Assembly (NCBI GenBank): GCA_947628025.1
Contig: CANQYH010000051.1
Span: 1-14,296 of the forward strand
Direction of reading: 5' to 3'
Origin: an uncultured Lachnospiraceae bacterium
GTDB taxonomy: Bacteria; Bacillota; Clostridia; Lachnospirales; Lachnospiraceae
DNA: 14,296 bases
This document shows, in pieces, positions 1 through 5,618 of the stretch. The position numbers and the translations under genes were made by a program. Every line of letters starts with the position of its first letter. Positions within the stretch are counted from its first letter, which is position 1. The notes beneath the pieces are model-generated. The model saw nothing but the letters and a program-made list of their open reading frames with translations. It did not search any database and had not been told where the DNA came from.

Positions 1-1
1 G

Positions 2-610
2 GAGCATTATGTCTCAGTGCCGGAACAGGGCGGCGGGAAGCTGATTCCGGAGGGAATGTGCGGTCCCGGTCAGGTCTACACTGTGTCGCAGGGCAAATCC
101 GGTATGATAGGCGTATTCCGTCTTGAGTCCCAGATGTTGCCTGGCAGCGGCAAGTTTGATCGGACAGGTCTCAGCTCGGATACCAAATGCAAGGAGGCCG
201 CGAATACCGCTTTTAATTACCTGAAAGCGAATACGAACCGCATCAGCGGGACGATCAGCACCACCACAAAGGATTATATTATCAATTACCAGGATCTGCA
301 GGGCATCGGGCTGACGCAGAAGCTGGCGCTTCCGACGCTGATCGCGCTTGCTTCCATCGCGATGGCCAGGCCGACAGTCAGCGGCCTGGCCGTGTTGGGC
401 GACATCAGTATCGCGGGTACGATTATGAAAGTGGATGAGCTCGCAAATACCTTACAGGTGTGTCTTGACAGCGGGGCGAAGAAAGTCCTGCTTCCGATTA
501 CCTCGGCGGCCGACCTCGGAACCGTACCCTCGGAACTGATTGGATGTTTCAACCTGATCTTCTATCAGAGCGCGGAAGATGCGGTCTTCAAGGCGCTTGG
601 GGTAGAGTAA
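2..610 (+). CDS. brxL: BREX system Lon-like protein BrxL, C-terminal part (5' end outside window)
   Basis: The reading frame is open to the left edge (Glu-His-Tyr-Val-Ser-Val-Pro-Glu-Gln precedes the first GTG at 17) and stops with TAA at 608-610, so only the last 202 residues are present. The segment LAVLGDISIAGTIMKV, then LANTLQVCLDSGAKKVLLP and a C-terminus ending FKALGVE, are recognisable as the Lon-protease-like domain of BrxL, the AAA+ protein of type 1 BREX phage-defence islands. BrxL is normally the last gene of the island, so brxA, brxB, brxC, pglX and pglZ would be expected to the left; none is visible here. Compared with E. coli Lon from memory, the GPSAG serine position is Leu and the catalytic lysine position (codon 443-445) is Ala, so this domain is probably not a working Ser-Lys protease. 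The AAA+ motor lies outside the window. Confidence 0.9.
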   Translation, partial: EHYVSVPEQGGGKLIPEGMCGPGQVYTVSQGKSGMIGVFRLESQMLPGSGKFDRTGLSSDTKCKEAANTAFNYLKANTNRISGTISTTTKDYIINYQDLQGIGLTQKLALPTLIALASIAMARPTVSGLAVLGDISIAGTIMKVDELANTLQVCLDSGAKKVLLPITSAADLGTVPSELIGCFNLIFYQSAEDAVFKALGVE

Positions 611-824
611 AAGGGAAACAGTTATAATAAAAGACTGGAAAGTTTCCATCAAAGGAAGATGGAATCGTTCGGCGCTTCGAGATCGGCCTTGCCGGTGCTG
701 TGGCTGCAGGCACTTTGGCCAGCTACAAAATAACGTGCGATTCATTTAGAAAAGACAAAGAAAGGAATCTATGGAAGCGGCTGCGATGATCTGAGCATAG
801 CCGCTTTCTGCTATAACGTTCGGT

Positions 825-851
825 TTGACAAATTGAGCGCTAACGTATAAT
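825..851 (+). promoter_or_regulatory. Orphan sigma-A-like promoter with no following gene
   Basis: Both hexamers match consensus exactly: TTGACA at 825-830 and TATAAT at 846-851. The spacer is 15 bp, shorter than the usual 17, which would weaken it. No ORF of useful length follows: the ATG at 863 gives nine codons without a ribosome binding site. The next element downstream is the hairpin at 934-985, so a transcript of about 130 nt is possible. It could equally be the promoter of a lost gene. Confidence 0.4.
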
Positions 852-933
852 AGATTTCGCAATGGAGCAGAAGCTGAATATGATCCGATAAGAAGCCCTG
901 ATCGCTGTTTTCAGAGAAAAATAATATCATATG

Positions 934-985
934 TAACGCCGGCTGGGATACCGGAACCACGCGTCCGTTTTCCCATCCGGCGTTA
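934..985 (-). terminator. Long hairpin between convergent units, probable terminator of the DUF4145/SH3b gene
   Basis: TAACGCCGGCTGGG at 934-947 pairs with CCCATCCGGCGTTA at 972-985: a 14-bp stem with one mismatch and a 24-nt loop. Read on the minus strand it lies 34 nt after the stop codon at 1020 and is followed by an A/T-rich stretch that ends in TTATTTTT. Read on the plus strand the following T content is poorer. It may serve both directions. Confidence 0.55.
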
Positions 986-1019
986 TATGTATGATTATTT
1001 ACAGTCGTGTTCTGCGAGG

Positions 1020-1961
1020 TCAGTCGTGCGTCAGGTACTGTTTCGACACGTAGGCCTGGGTGCCGTTGTAATTGATGATCGCCCAGTTTTCATCGTAATC
1101 GCCCAAGTACTCTACGACTGTGTCCGGATCCAGGACGCCCAGACGGGTGCTGTTGGTCGTGGGTTCCGGACGGACGTTCAAATGGGTCGTGGTCTTATAC
1201 ACGGGCGCGGGCGTCGTGTCGGGCATCGTCTCCGCTGCCACGCCGGTCGTCTCTTCCGGCGTCGTCGGTTCCTCGTCGGATGGCGTCACTTCGGCACTAT
1301 TGGTCTCTGTGGCGGCAGACGTGGTCTCCTGATCAGAATCGTCGGAACGGAAGATCCTTGCGACGACGAAGATCAAAATGATCGCAAAAACAATGATCAG
1401 AATACGCAGCAGGTCCGTGCTGGTAAATGGAAACCCGCTCTGATTGGAACGCCGGCGGCTCCTGGAAGCGCCGGAATCATCGCTGCCTGAGGAGGAACGG
1501 GGCGCAGAGCCGGCTCCTGTCCTGACGGCGCCGCTGCTGCGGGTCTGCTGTGCGCCGCTGCGCTGCGGCTGTGTCTGGGAAGAACGCCGTCCATCGTTCA
1601 TGTAATCCTTGGAGAACGTGACGATCTCATGCGAAAGGAGATGGTAGGCCTGATTCGCGTCGTAAGCGTTTTCGTTCCCATCGTGGACAGCCTTATTGCC
1701 CAGCATACGGATCTTGTGGTAATGTTCGCAGGTGGTTTTGCTGATCCACCGGCCGTTGTATAACTCGTCGATCAGCGACGCCATATCCTGATTGGTGTTC
1801 TGCGTCGTGATCAGCGCCTTGTCGCACAGATCATGCACCATATATTCCAGCGTCTGGCGGCATTTGACCATCGCAAGATTGTATCGTTTCTGTTCGATCA
1901 GGATCTGCACATCTTTAATTCCCTGACGAATCTTTTCCCAATTGTTTCCCGAAACTGGCAT
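1020..1961 (-). CDS. DUF4145 domain / single membrane segment / SH3b domain protein
   Basis: A protein of 313 residues if started at the ATG ending at 1961. That start is chosen because AAAAGGAGG (1968-1976) sits 6 nt upstream; the ATG further out at 1994 has no ribosome binding site. Residues about 10-118 form an all-helical DUF4145-like domain, with the typical Leu-Gly-Asn-Lys-Ala-Val-His at 87-93. A Ser/Arg/Gln-rich disordered linker follows (125-175), then one transmembrane segment (184-204) rich in Ile, Leu and Val. A Thr/Glu-rich stalk (208-250) leads to a bacterial SH3 domain (about 255-311, with LNVRPEPTTNS and a terminal AYVSKQYL). The positive linker before the membrane suggests DUF4145 inside and SH3b outside, facing the wall. 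The function is unknown. DUF4145 is related to HEPN-like helical domains and often occurs in defence loci, but no RNase motif is clear here. Confidence 0.8.
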   Translation of the reverse strand: MPVSGNNWEKIRQGIKDVQILIEQKRYNLAMVKCRQTLEYMVHDLCDKALITTQNTNQDMASLIDELYNGRWISKTTCEHYHKIRMLGNKAVHDGNENAYDANQAYHLLSHEIVTFSKDYMNDGRRSSQTQPQRSGAQQTRSSGAVRTGAGSAPRSSSGSDDSGASRSRRRSNQSGFPFTSTDLLRILIIVFAIILIFVVARIFRSDDSDQETTSAATETNSAEVTPSDEEPTTPEETTGVAAETMPDTTPAPVYKTTTHLNVRPEPTTNSTRLGVLDPDTVVEYLGDYDENWAIINYNGTQAYVSKQYLTHD

Positions 1962-1996
1962 AAGCATCCTCCTTTTCGCCCGTCCGCGGTTCACGG

Positions 1997-2026
1997 ATTA
2001 TATCCTATTATACTCTCTTTCGACAA
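1997..2026 (-). promoter_or_regulatory. Promoter of the DUF4145/SH3b gene
   Basis: On the minus strand TTGTCG (2021-2026) and TATAAT (1997-2002) are separated by 18 bp, 35 nt upstream of the chosen start. A second TATAAT lies at 2007-2012 but lacks a good -35 partner. Confidence 0.6.
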
Positions 2027-2086
2027 TTTATGCACTAAAAATTTTTAAATGTAATCGAATTTTATGAAATATGTCGAAAAAATGAG

Positions 2087-2115
2087 TTGAAAACAGGGCA
2101 TTATGATGATAAAAT
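2087..2115 (+). promoter_or_regulatory. Promoter of the trmB-trxA unit
   Basis: TTGAAA at 2087-2092 and TAAAAT at 2110-2115 have a 17-bp spacer and lie 33 nt before the trmB start codon. The promoter is divergent from that of the DUF4145/SH3b gene, about 60 bp away. Confidence 0.65.
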
Positions 2116-2148
2116 GAGTGGGCACGGAGAGATCGGAGGGTATTTGCG

Positions 2149-2796
2149 ATGAGATTACGCCACATAACAGGCGCGGAACAGCGGATCGAAGAGAGCGAAC
2201 ACGTGATAAGTGCGCCGCAGGAGTACAAAGGCCGGTGGGCGGAGCTGTTTGGCAATGGGAACCCGATCCGCCTGGAGATCGGCATGGGCAAGGGAAAGTT
2301 TCTCATGGAGCAGGCGCAGACCCATCCGCAGACTAATTTCGTGGGAGTGGAGGTCTATTCCTCCGTCCTTTTGAAAGCGGTGCAGAAACAGGAGGAGGCC
2401 CGGCTGGCGAATGTGCGGTTTCTCTGTATGGACGCCCTGGGGCTGGCGGACAGTTTCGCGCCGGGAGAGATCGAACGGATCTATCTGAATTTTTCGGATC
2501 CGTGGCCCAAGGACCGCCACGCCAAGCGGAGGCTGACTTCGCCGAGATTTCTGAACGTATATGAGAGGATCCTCACGGAGGACGGCGTCGTAGAGTTTAA
2601 GACCGATAACCGTGCGCTGTTTGAATATTCTCTGGAGTCTTTTCCGGCGTCCGGCTGGGAGATCCTTGCGCAGACGTTCGACCTGCACCACAGTCCGCTG
2701 GCGGAGGGCAATGTGACGACGGAATACGAAGAAAAATTTGCTTCCGAGGGAAAACCGATCTGCAAATTGGTTGCAGTCCGGCGGAAATCGGAGTAA
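2149..2796 (+). CDS. trmB: tRNA (guanine-N7-)-methyltransferase
   Basis: TrmB transfers a methyl group from S-adenosylmethionine to guanine 46 in the variable loop of many tRNAs, giving m7G46, in the cytoplasm. The 215-residue product has the usual length and the expected motifs in order: the SAM-binding LEIGMGKGKF (42-51), the acidic residue after beta-2 in FVGVEVYSS (64-72), the family signature SDPWPKDRHAKRRL (116-129), VEFKTDN (148-154) and the tRNA-binding TEYEEKF (191-197). The start is supported by GGAGGG at 2135-2140, 8 nt before the ATG. It is the first gene of a probable operon with a small ORF and trxA. No oddities are seen. Confidence 0.96.
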   Translation: MRLRHITGAEQRIEESEHVISAPQEYKGRWAELFGNGNPIRLEIGMGKGKFLMEQAQTHPQTNFVGVEVYSSVLLKAVQKQEEARLANVRFLCMDALGLADSFAPGEIERIYLNFSDPWPKDRHAKRRLTSPRFLNVYERILTEDGVVEFKTDNRALFEYSLESFPASGWEILAQTFDLHHSPLAEGNVTTEYEEKFASEGKPICKLVAVRRKSE

Positions 2797-2828
2797 AATA
2801 TAAAAAAGTGGAAAAACTGGTGATATAG

Positions 2829-2978
2829 ATGGCGATGCAAGAAACGCTCGTCAAAAAGCTGCAGCAGGCCACTTGCGACAAGCCGGATCTGAACAGGCGC
2901 ATTTTGAAGCTTCAGAAAGCGTTCAAAGAAGTGGAAAAGACCCTGAGCGGAGCCGATCAGCCGCGTAAAAAGAAATAA
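2829..2978 (+). CDS. Small charged protein of unknown function (49 aa)
   Basis: An ATG at 2829 opens 49 codons ending with TAA at 2976-2978, just 23 nt before the trxA start and 32 nt after trmB. The product is basic and looks wholly helical, with heptad-like Leu/Ile spacing (LVKKLQQA, then LNRRILKLQKAFKEVEKTL) and a Lys-rich tail. It has no membrane segment or recognised domain. The ribosome binding site is weak (GGTGAT, 4 nt before ATG). Codon use resembles its neighbours and the ORF fills the gap between two housekeeping genes on the same strand, which supports a real gene. The family is not recognised, and a chance ORF cannot be excluded. Confidence 0.5.
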   Translation: MAMQETLVKKLQQATCDKPDLNRRILKLQKAFKEVEKTLSGADQPRKKK

Positions 2979-3001
2979 GATACGATAAGGAGGAATGAAT
3001 C

Positions 3002-3319
3002 ATGGCGTTAGTATTGACAGGCGACAATTTTGAAAAAGAGGTTTATGAGGCGGGGATGCCGGTGTTGGTGGACTTTTATGCGGATTGGTGCGGCCCCTGC
3101 AAGGCCATGGGCCCGGTGGTGGAGGCACTGGCCGGAGAATATGAGGGCAAAGTAAAAGTGGGCAAGATCAATGTTGACAATGACCCGGACATTGCGATGC
3201 AGTACGGCGTCAGATCCATTCCTACGTTCATTGTTTTTAAGGGCCGGGATGTGCAGAAAAAGCTGGTCGGCACGCAGGATAAGAAATTTTTGGCCGGCGT
3301 TCTGGACGAGGCGCTGTAA
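3002..3319 (+). CDS. trxA: Thioredoxin
   Basis: A 105-residue cytoplasmic thioredoxin that reduces protein disulfides and is itself recharged by thioredoxin reductase. The active site WCGPCK places the redox cysteines at 30 and 33, Asp24 is the buried acid, and the conserved cis-proline is Pro74 in RSIPT. Length and fold order (FYADWCGPC, KINVDNDP, PTFIVFKG) are standard. AAGGAGG at 2987-2993 precedes the ATG at a good distance. It probably shares the trmB promoter. The C-terminal region keeps only the first glycine of the usual Gly-x-x helix cap (VGTQDKKFL), a minor variation. Confidence 0.96.
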   Translation: MALVLTGDNFEKEVYEAGMPVLVDFYADWCGPCKAMGPVVEALAGEYEGKVKVGKINVDNDPDIAMQYGVRSIPTFIVFKGRDVQKKLVGTQDKKFLAGVLDEAL

Positions 3320-3332
3320 AAAACTTAAAAAT

Positions 3333-3372
3333 TTAGCGAAAAGGGGTTGACTTTTGTCAGCCCCTGCGCTAA
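3333..3372 (+). terminator. Two-part hairpin after trxA, overlapping the tRNA-Lys promoter
   Basis: The inner stem GGGGTTGAC (3343-3351) pairs with GTCAGCCCC (3356-3364) around a TTTT loop, with one G-T pair. The outer stem TTAGCG (3333-3338) pairs with CGCTAA (3367-3372) across a small internal loop. It begins 13 nt after the trxA stop. The following TATAATT is a poor U-tract, so termination may be partial. The inner left arm contains the -35 box and the outer right arm touches the -10 box of the tRNA promoter. Confidence 0.5.
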
Positions 3373-3378
3373 TATAAT
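3347..3378 (+). promoter_or_regulatory. Promoter of tRNA-Lys
   Basis: TTGACT at 3347-3352 is followed at 17 bp by TAATAT (3370-3375). The alternative -10 TATAAT at 3373-3378 would need a 20-bp spacer. The start point would be about 50-55 nt before the tRNA. Confidence 0.5.
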
Positions 3379-3435
3379 TGAGTGTTCTGGAGATGGCCTG
3401 TCAGCAGCGCCATAGAGGGATACGATATAGGATAT

Positions 3436-3508
3436 GCGCCTTTAGCTCAGTTGGTAGAGCAGTAGACTCTTAATCTATTTGTCCAGGGTTCGAGTCCCTG
3501 AAGGCGCA
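3436..3508 (+). tRNA. tRNA-Lys (anticodon CTT)
   Basis: A complete 73-nt cloverleaf can be read. The acceptor stem is GCGCCTT with AAGGCGC, the D arm GCTC/GAGC has the AGTTGGTA loop, and the anticodon arm GTAGA/TCTAT has loop CTCTTAA, giving anticodon CTT at 3469-3471 for the AAG codon. The T arm contains GGTTCGAGTCC. The discriminator base is A at 3508 and CCA is not encoded (ACG follows). It has its own promoter and terminator. No integrase or duplicated tRNA end is seen nearby. Confidence 0.97.
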
Positions 3509-3512
3509 CGTA

Positions 3513-3558
3513 AAGTACTGGTTTTGCAGCTTAGACTGCGGGGCCGGTGCTTTTTTTT
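3513..3558 (+). terminator. Intrinsic terminator of tRNA-Lys
   Basis: AAGTACTGG (3513-3521) pairs with CCGGTGCTT (two G-T pairs). An inner GCAG/CTGC stem extends it, and eight T residues follow at 3551-3558. Confidence 0.85.
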
Positions 3559-3589
3559 CGTGGAAGCAGCTAAAATACTAGGTTTTTCG

Positions 3590-3620
3590 GGGGTGTCTGA
3601 GGCTGGCAGAACCCCTTTTT
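3590..3620 (+). terminator. Second, tandem terminator after tRNA-Lys
   Basis: GGGGT (3590-3594) pairs with ACCCC (3611-3615), and TCTG with CAGA inside, separated by one bulged G and closed by a 7-nt loop. TTTTT follows at 3616-3620. It lies about 30 nt beyond the first terminator. Confidence 0.6.
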
Positions 3621-3793
3621 ACAGGCGTTTTGCCGGGATATTTGGGGGGCTTGCGGGGGGCCGGCCGCGAAGACGGGCAAAAAATGTTGCAGTTTTGTTG
3701 CAGATTTGAATGCAAATGCTCTGACGGTGGGCAGGAGGTTTTTACCATCGGTCAACAGCGCCGTGACCCGGACGCTTCCTTTTATCACAAAAA
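3621..3793. other. Non-coding stretch between the tRNA terminators and the symporter terminator
   Basis: No gene is supported. It contains G-runs (GGGGGGCTTGCGGGGGGCC around 3644-3662) and the short direct repeat TGTTGCAG at 3685-3692 and 3696-3703 (period 11). Frames that look open here are short and unlike any family known to me. Confidence 0.4.
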
Positions 3794-3838
3794 TAATCCG
3801 GCCATGAGAAACCGCCGCGGTTTTTCACAGCCGGATTA
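3794..3838 (-). terminator. Strong intrinsic terminator of the sodium:solute symporter gene
   Basis: A long, nearly perfect hairpin: TAATCCGGC (3794-3802) with GCCGGATTA (3830-3838), a CA/CA internal loop, then TGAGAAACC (3805-3813) with GGTTTTTCA (3819-3827) around a 5-nt loop. On the minus strand it is followed by TTTTT (3793-3789) and lies 47 nt after the stop codon. On the plus strand GATTTTGTG follows, so it may work weakly in both directions. Confidence 0.85.
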
Positions 3839-3885
3839 GATTTTGTGTAACAGGTCAGATGCTTGTATTCACGTTTTAGCCGGTA

Positions 3886-5418
3886 TTATTTCCCCAGCGC
3901 CGTCTTCTGGGCGACCACCGTGCCTTTTTCGTAGCAGGCGAACGCGTCGTTGACCAGCTTCTGGTCCGGCTTCGGAGTGAAGAGACTGACGATGGGGACG
4001 ATCACCAAACCGGCCAGCATGGCGATAGCGCCGCAGTTGATCGGGGAACGCATCACAGCCGGGAGCACATTGGGGGCCAGCATATCCAGGATCATGATGC
4101 CGGCGCCGAAGATGAAGCATGCCCAGCAGGAAAGCTGCGTGGTCTTTTTCCAGTACAGGGAGTAGAGGAACGGAGCCAGGAACGCGCCTGCCAGCGCGCC
4201 CCAGGAAATGCCCATGAGCTGCGCGATAAATGTGACAGAGCTCTTGTACTGGACCAGGGCGATTCCGGCGGAGATCGCGATGAATACCACGATCAGCCCT
4301 CTTATGTAAAGAACCTGCTTCTTATCGTCCATATCTTTGATGAACTGGCCTTTGAGGAAATCGATGGTCAGCGTGGAGCTGGAGGCGATGACCAGGGAGG
4401 ACAGCGTGGACATGGAGGCCGACAGCACCAGGATCACGACCAGAGCGATCAGGCCCGGTCCCAGATTCTGGAGCATGGTCGGGATCACGGAATCGTAACC
4501 GTTGGCGGCGATGTCGATCTGATCGGAGAACAAACGCCCGAAGCCGCCCAGGAAATAGCAGCCGCCCGCTACGACCAGCGCAAACAGCGTGGAAATGATG
4601 GTGCCTTTTTTGATGGCTTCCTCATTTTTGATCGCGTAGAATTTCTGGACCATCTGCGGCAGTCCCCAGGTGCCCAGGGAGGTCAGGATCACCACGAACA
4701 TCAGGTTCAGCGGATCCGGGCCGAAGAACGAGTTAAAAATGCCGGGAGTGGAGGACACGGTCGGGTCGGAGATCTGGCCCAGTCCGTCCAGCGCCGCCAA
4801 GAAGCCGCCCTTGCTGTGCAGCACCGCCGCGATAACGGCCGTGATGCCCACCAGCATGATAATGCCCTGGATGAAGTCGTTGATCGCTGTGGCCATGTAG
4901 CCGCCTGCGATGACGTATACGGCCGTCAGCACCGCCATCAGGATGATGCAGACGGAGTAATCGATATCAAACGCCATGCCGAACAGACGGGACAGGCCGT
5001 TATACAGCGACGCCGTGTACGGGATCAGGAAAACGAAGATAATGACCGAAGACACGATTTTCAGCGCCTGGCTGTGGAAGCGCTCCCCAAAAAACTGGGG
5101 CATGGTCGCGGAATTCAGGTGCTGGGTCATGATGCGGGTCCGGCGTCCCAGGATCACCCACGCCAGCAGGGAGCCGATGATGGCGTTGCCGATGCCGGCC
5201 CAGGTGGCGGCGATGCCGTATTTCCATCCGAATTGTCCGGCGTAGCCGACGAAGACGACGGCGGAGAAATAGGAGGTGCCGTACGCGAACGCGGTCAGCC
5301 ACGGACCGACGGCGCGTCCGCCGAGGACGAAGCCGTTCACGTCTGTCGCGTGTTTGCGGCAGTAGAGGCCGATGCCGACCATGACAGCGAAGTACACGAG
5401 TAAAGCTAAAAGTTTCAT
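3886..5418 (-). CDS. Sodium:solute symporter (SSS family)
   Basis: A 510-residue integral membrane protein with about 13 hydrophobic segments, the usual size for the SSS (PutP/PanF/SGLT-like) family of sodium-coupled importers. Family landmarks are FVLGGRAVG (30-38), the signature GGYMATAINDFIQG (172-185), GLPQMVQKFYA (252-262) and MSTLSS (336-341), the helix that supplies Na+-binding Ser/Thr residues. The start is at 5418 because AAAGGGA (5426-5432) lies 7 nt upstream; the ATG at 5457 would run through a palindrome and lacks a ribosome binding site. The substrate cannot be told from sequence. Layout resembles the PanF/PutP branch, and carboxylates or amino acids are plausible. It is monocistronic, with its own promoter, leader palindrome and terminator, and does not obviously belong to the pxp cluster. 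Confidence 0.9.
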   Translation of the reverse strand: MKLLALLVYFAVMVGIGLYCRKHATDVNGFVLGGRAVGPWLTAFAYGTSYFSAVVFVGYAGQFGWKYGIAATWAGIGNAIIGSLLAWVILGRRTRIMTQHLNSATMPQFFGERFHSQALKIVSSVIIFVFLIPYTASLYNGLSRLFGMAFDIDYSVCIILMAVLTAVYVIAGGYMATAINDFIQGIIMLVGITAVIAAVLHSKGGFLAALDGLGQISDPTVSSTPGIFNSFFGPDPLNLMFVVILTSLGTWGLPQMVQKFYAIKNEEAIKKGTIISTLFALVVAGGCYFLGGFGRLFSDQIDIAANGYDSVIPTMLQNLGPGLIALVVILVLSASMSTLSSLVIASSSTLTIDFLKGQFIKDMDDKKQVLYIRGLIVVFIAISAGIALVQYKSSVTFIAQLMGISWGALAGAFLAPFLYSLYWKKTTQLSCWACFIFGAGIMILDMLAPNVLPAVMRSPINCGAIAMLAGLVIVPIVSLFTPKPDQKLVNDAFACYEKGTVVAQKTALGK

Positions 5419-5444
5419 GACAATTTCCCTTTCGTTGATTGAGA

Positions 5445-5458
5445 TTTGACTGGTCAAA
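5445..5458 (-). promoter_or_regulatory. Palindrome in the symporter leader, possible operator
   Basis: TTTGAC (5445-5450) and GTCAAA (5453-5458) are perfect 6-bp arms around a 2-bp centre, 27 nt before the start codon and downstream of the promoter. Short tight palindromes of this kind are typical of dimeric repressors (GntR or LacI type), but no regulator gene is adjacent. The direct repeat ACTTTAAC at 5481 and 5521, spaced 40 bp, could be part of the same control region. Confidence 0.35.
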
Positions 5459-5520
5459 CGCCTGCGGAGCCGACAACAGCACTTTAACGATTAAAAGCGA
5501 TATCGGCAAAAACCATTAAG

Positions 5521-5549
5521 ACTTTAACACATAAAATCAAAAAAGTCAA
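5521..5549 (-). promoter_or_regulatory. Promoter of the sodium:solute symporter
   Basis: On the minus strand TTGACT (5544-5549) and TAAAGT (5521-5526) are separated by 17 bp of A/T-rich sequence. The leader to the start codon would be about 95 nt. Confidence 0.65.
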
Positions 5550-5550
5550 C

Positions 5551-5600
5551 AGGAAAATGAAACGCTGTCAGGAAAATGAAACGCTGTCAGGAATACTGTC
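5551..5600. repeat. Tandem 19-bp repeat, two exact copies plus one degenerate copy
   Basis: AGGAAAATGAAACGCTGTC occurs exactly at 5551-5569 and 5570-5588, followed by a shortened copy AGGAATACTGTC at 5589-5600 and the start of another unit (AGGG). The array occupies most of the space between the zinc-ribbon gene stop (5619) and the symporter -35 box (5544-5549). It may bind an activator or be a simple replication-slippage product. Confidence 0.85.
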
Positions 5601-5618
5601 AGGGACCGGGAGTCATGT

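Larger units (their letters stand above)
611..1019. other. Intergenic stretch between brxL and the DUF4145/SH3b gene
   Basis: No convincing coding region is present. Small structures are a 7-bp hairpin at 644-664 (TTCCATC/GATGGAA, no T-run), a palindrome TGGAAAGTTTCCA at 636-648, and an 8-bp inverted repeat AAGCGGCT/AGCCGCTT at 775-806 that may be a weak terminator after brxL. An orphan promoter (825-851) and a long hairpin (934-985) are listed separately. A start-less open frame at 631-789 has a hydrophobic Ala/Gly-rich stretch and may be a gene remnant, but this cannot be shown. Confidence 0.5.

Noticed and set aside
631..789. Start-less open frame with a hydrophobic Ala/Gly stretch (EIGLAGAVAAGTLASYKI)
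   Set aside because: No ATG, GTG or TTG start with a ribosome binding site; it may be a remnant of a small membrane protein but this is not demonstrable.
3436..3508. tRNA-Lys as attachment site of the BREX island
   Set aside because: No integrase, no duplicated 3' tRNA segment, and housekeeping genes trmB and trxA lie between the tRNA and brxL.
3479..3709. Open frame beginning SRVRVPEGA
   Set aside because: It starts inside the T arm of tRNA-Lys and runs through two terminators; this translation is a typical false ORF from tRNA sequence.
4816..5403. Plus-strand open frame opposite the symporter, rich in Asp, His and Arg
   Set aside because: It is antisense to a membrane protein gene with full family motifs; no ribosome binding site and no recognisable domain.
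5551..5600. CRISPR array
   Set aside because: The repeats are directly adjacent with no spacers, and only two full copies are present.
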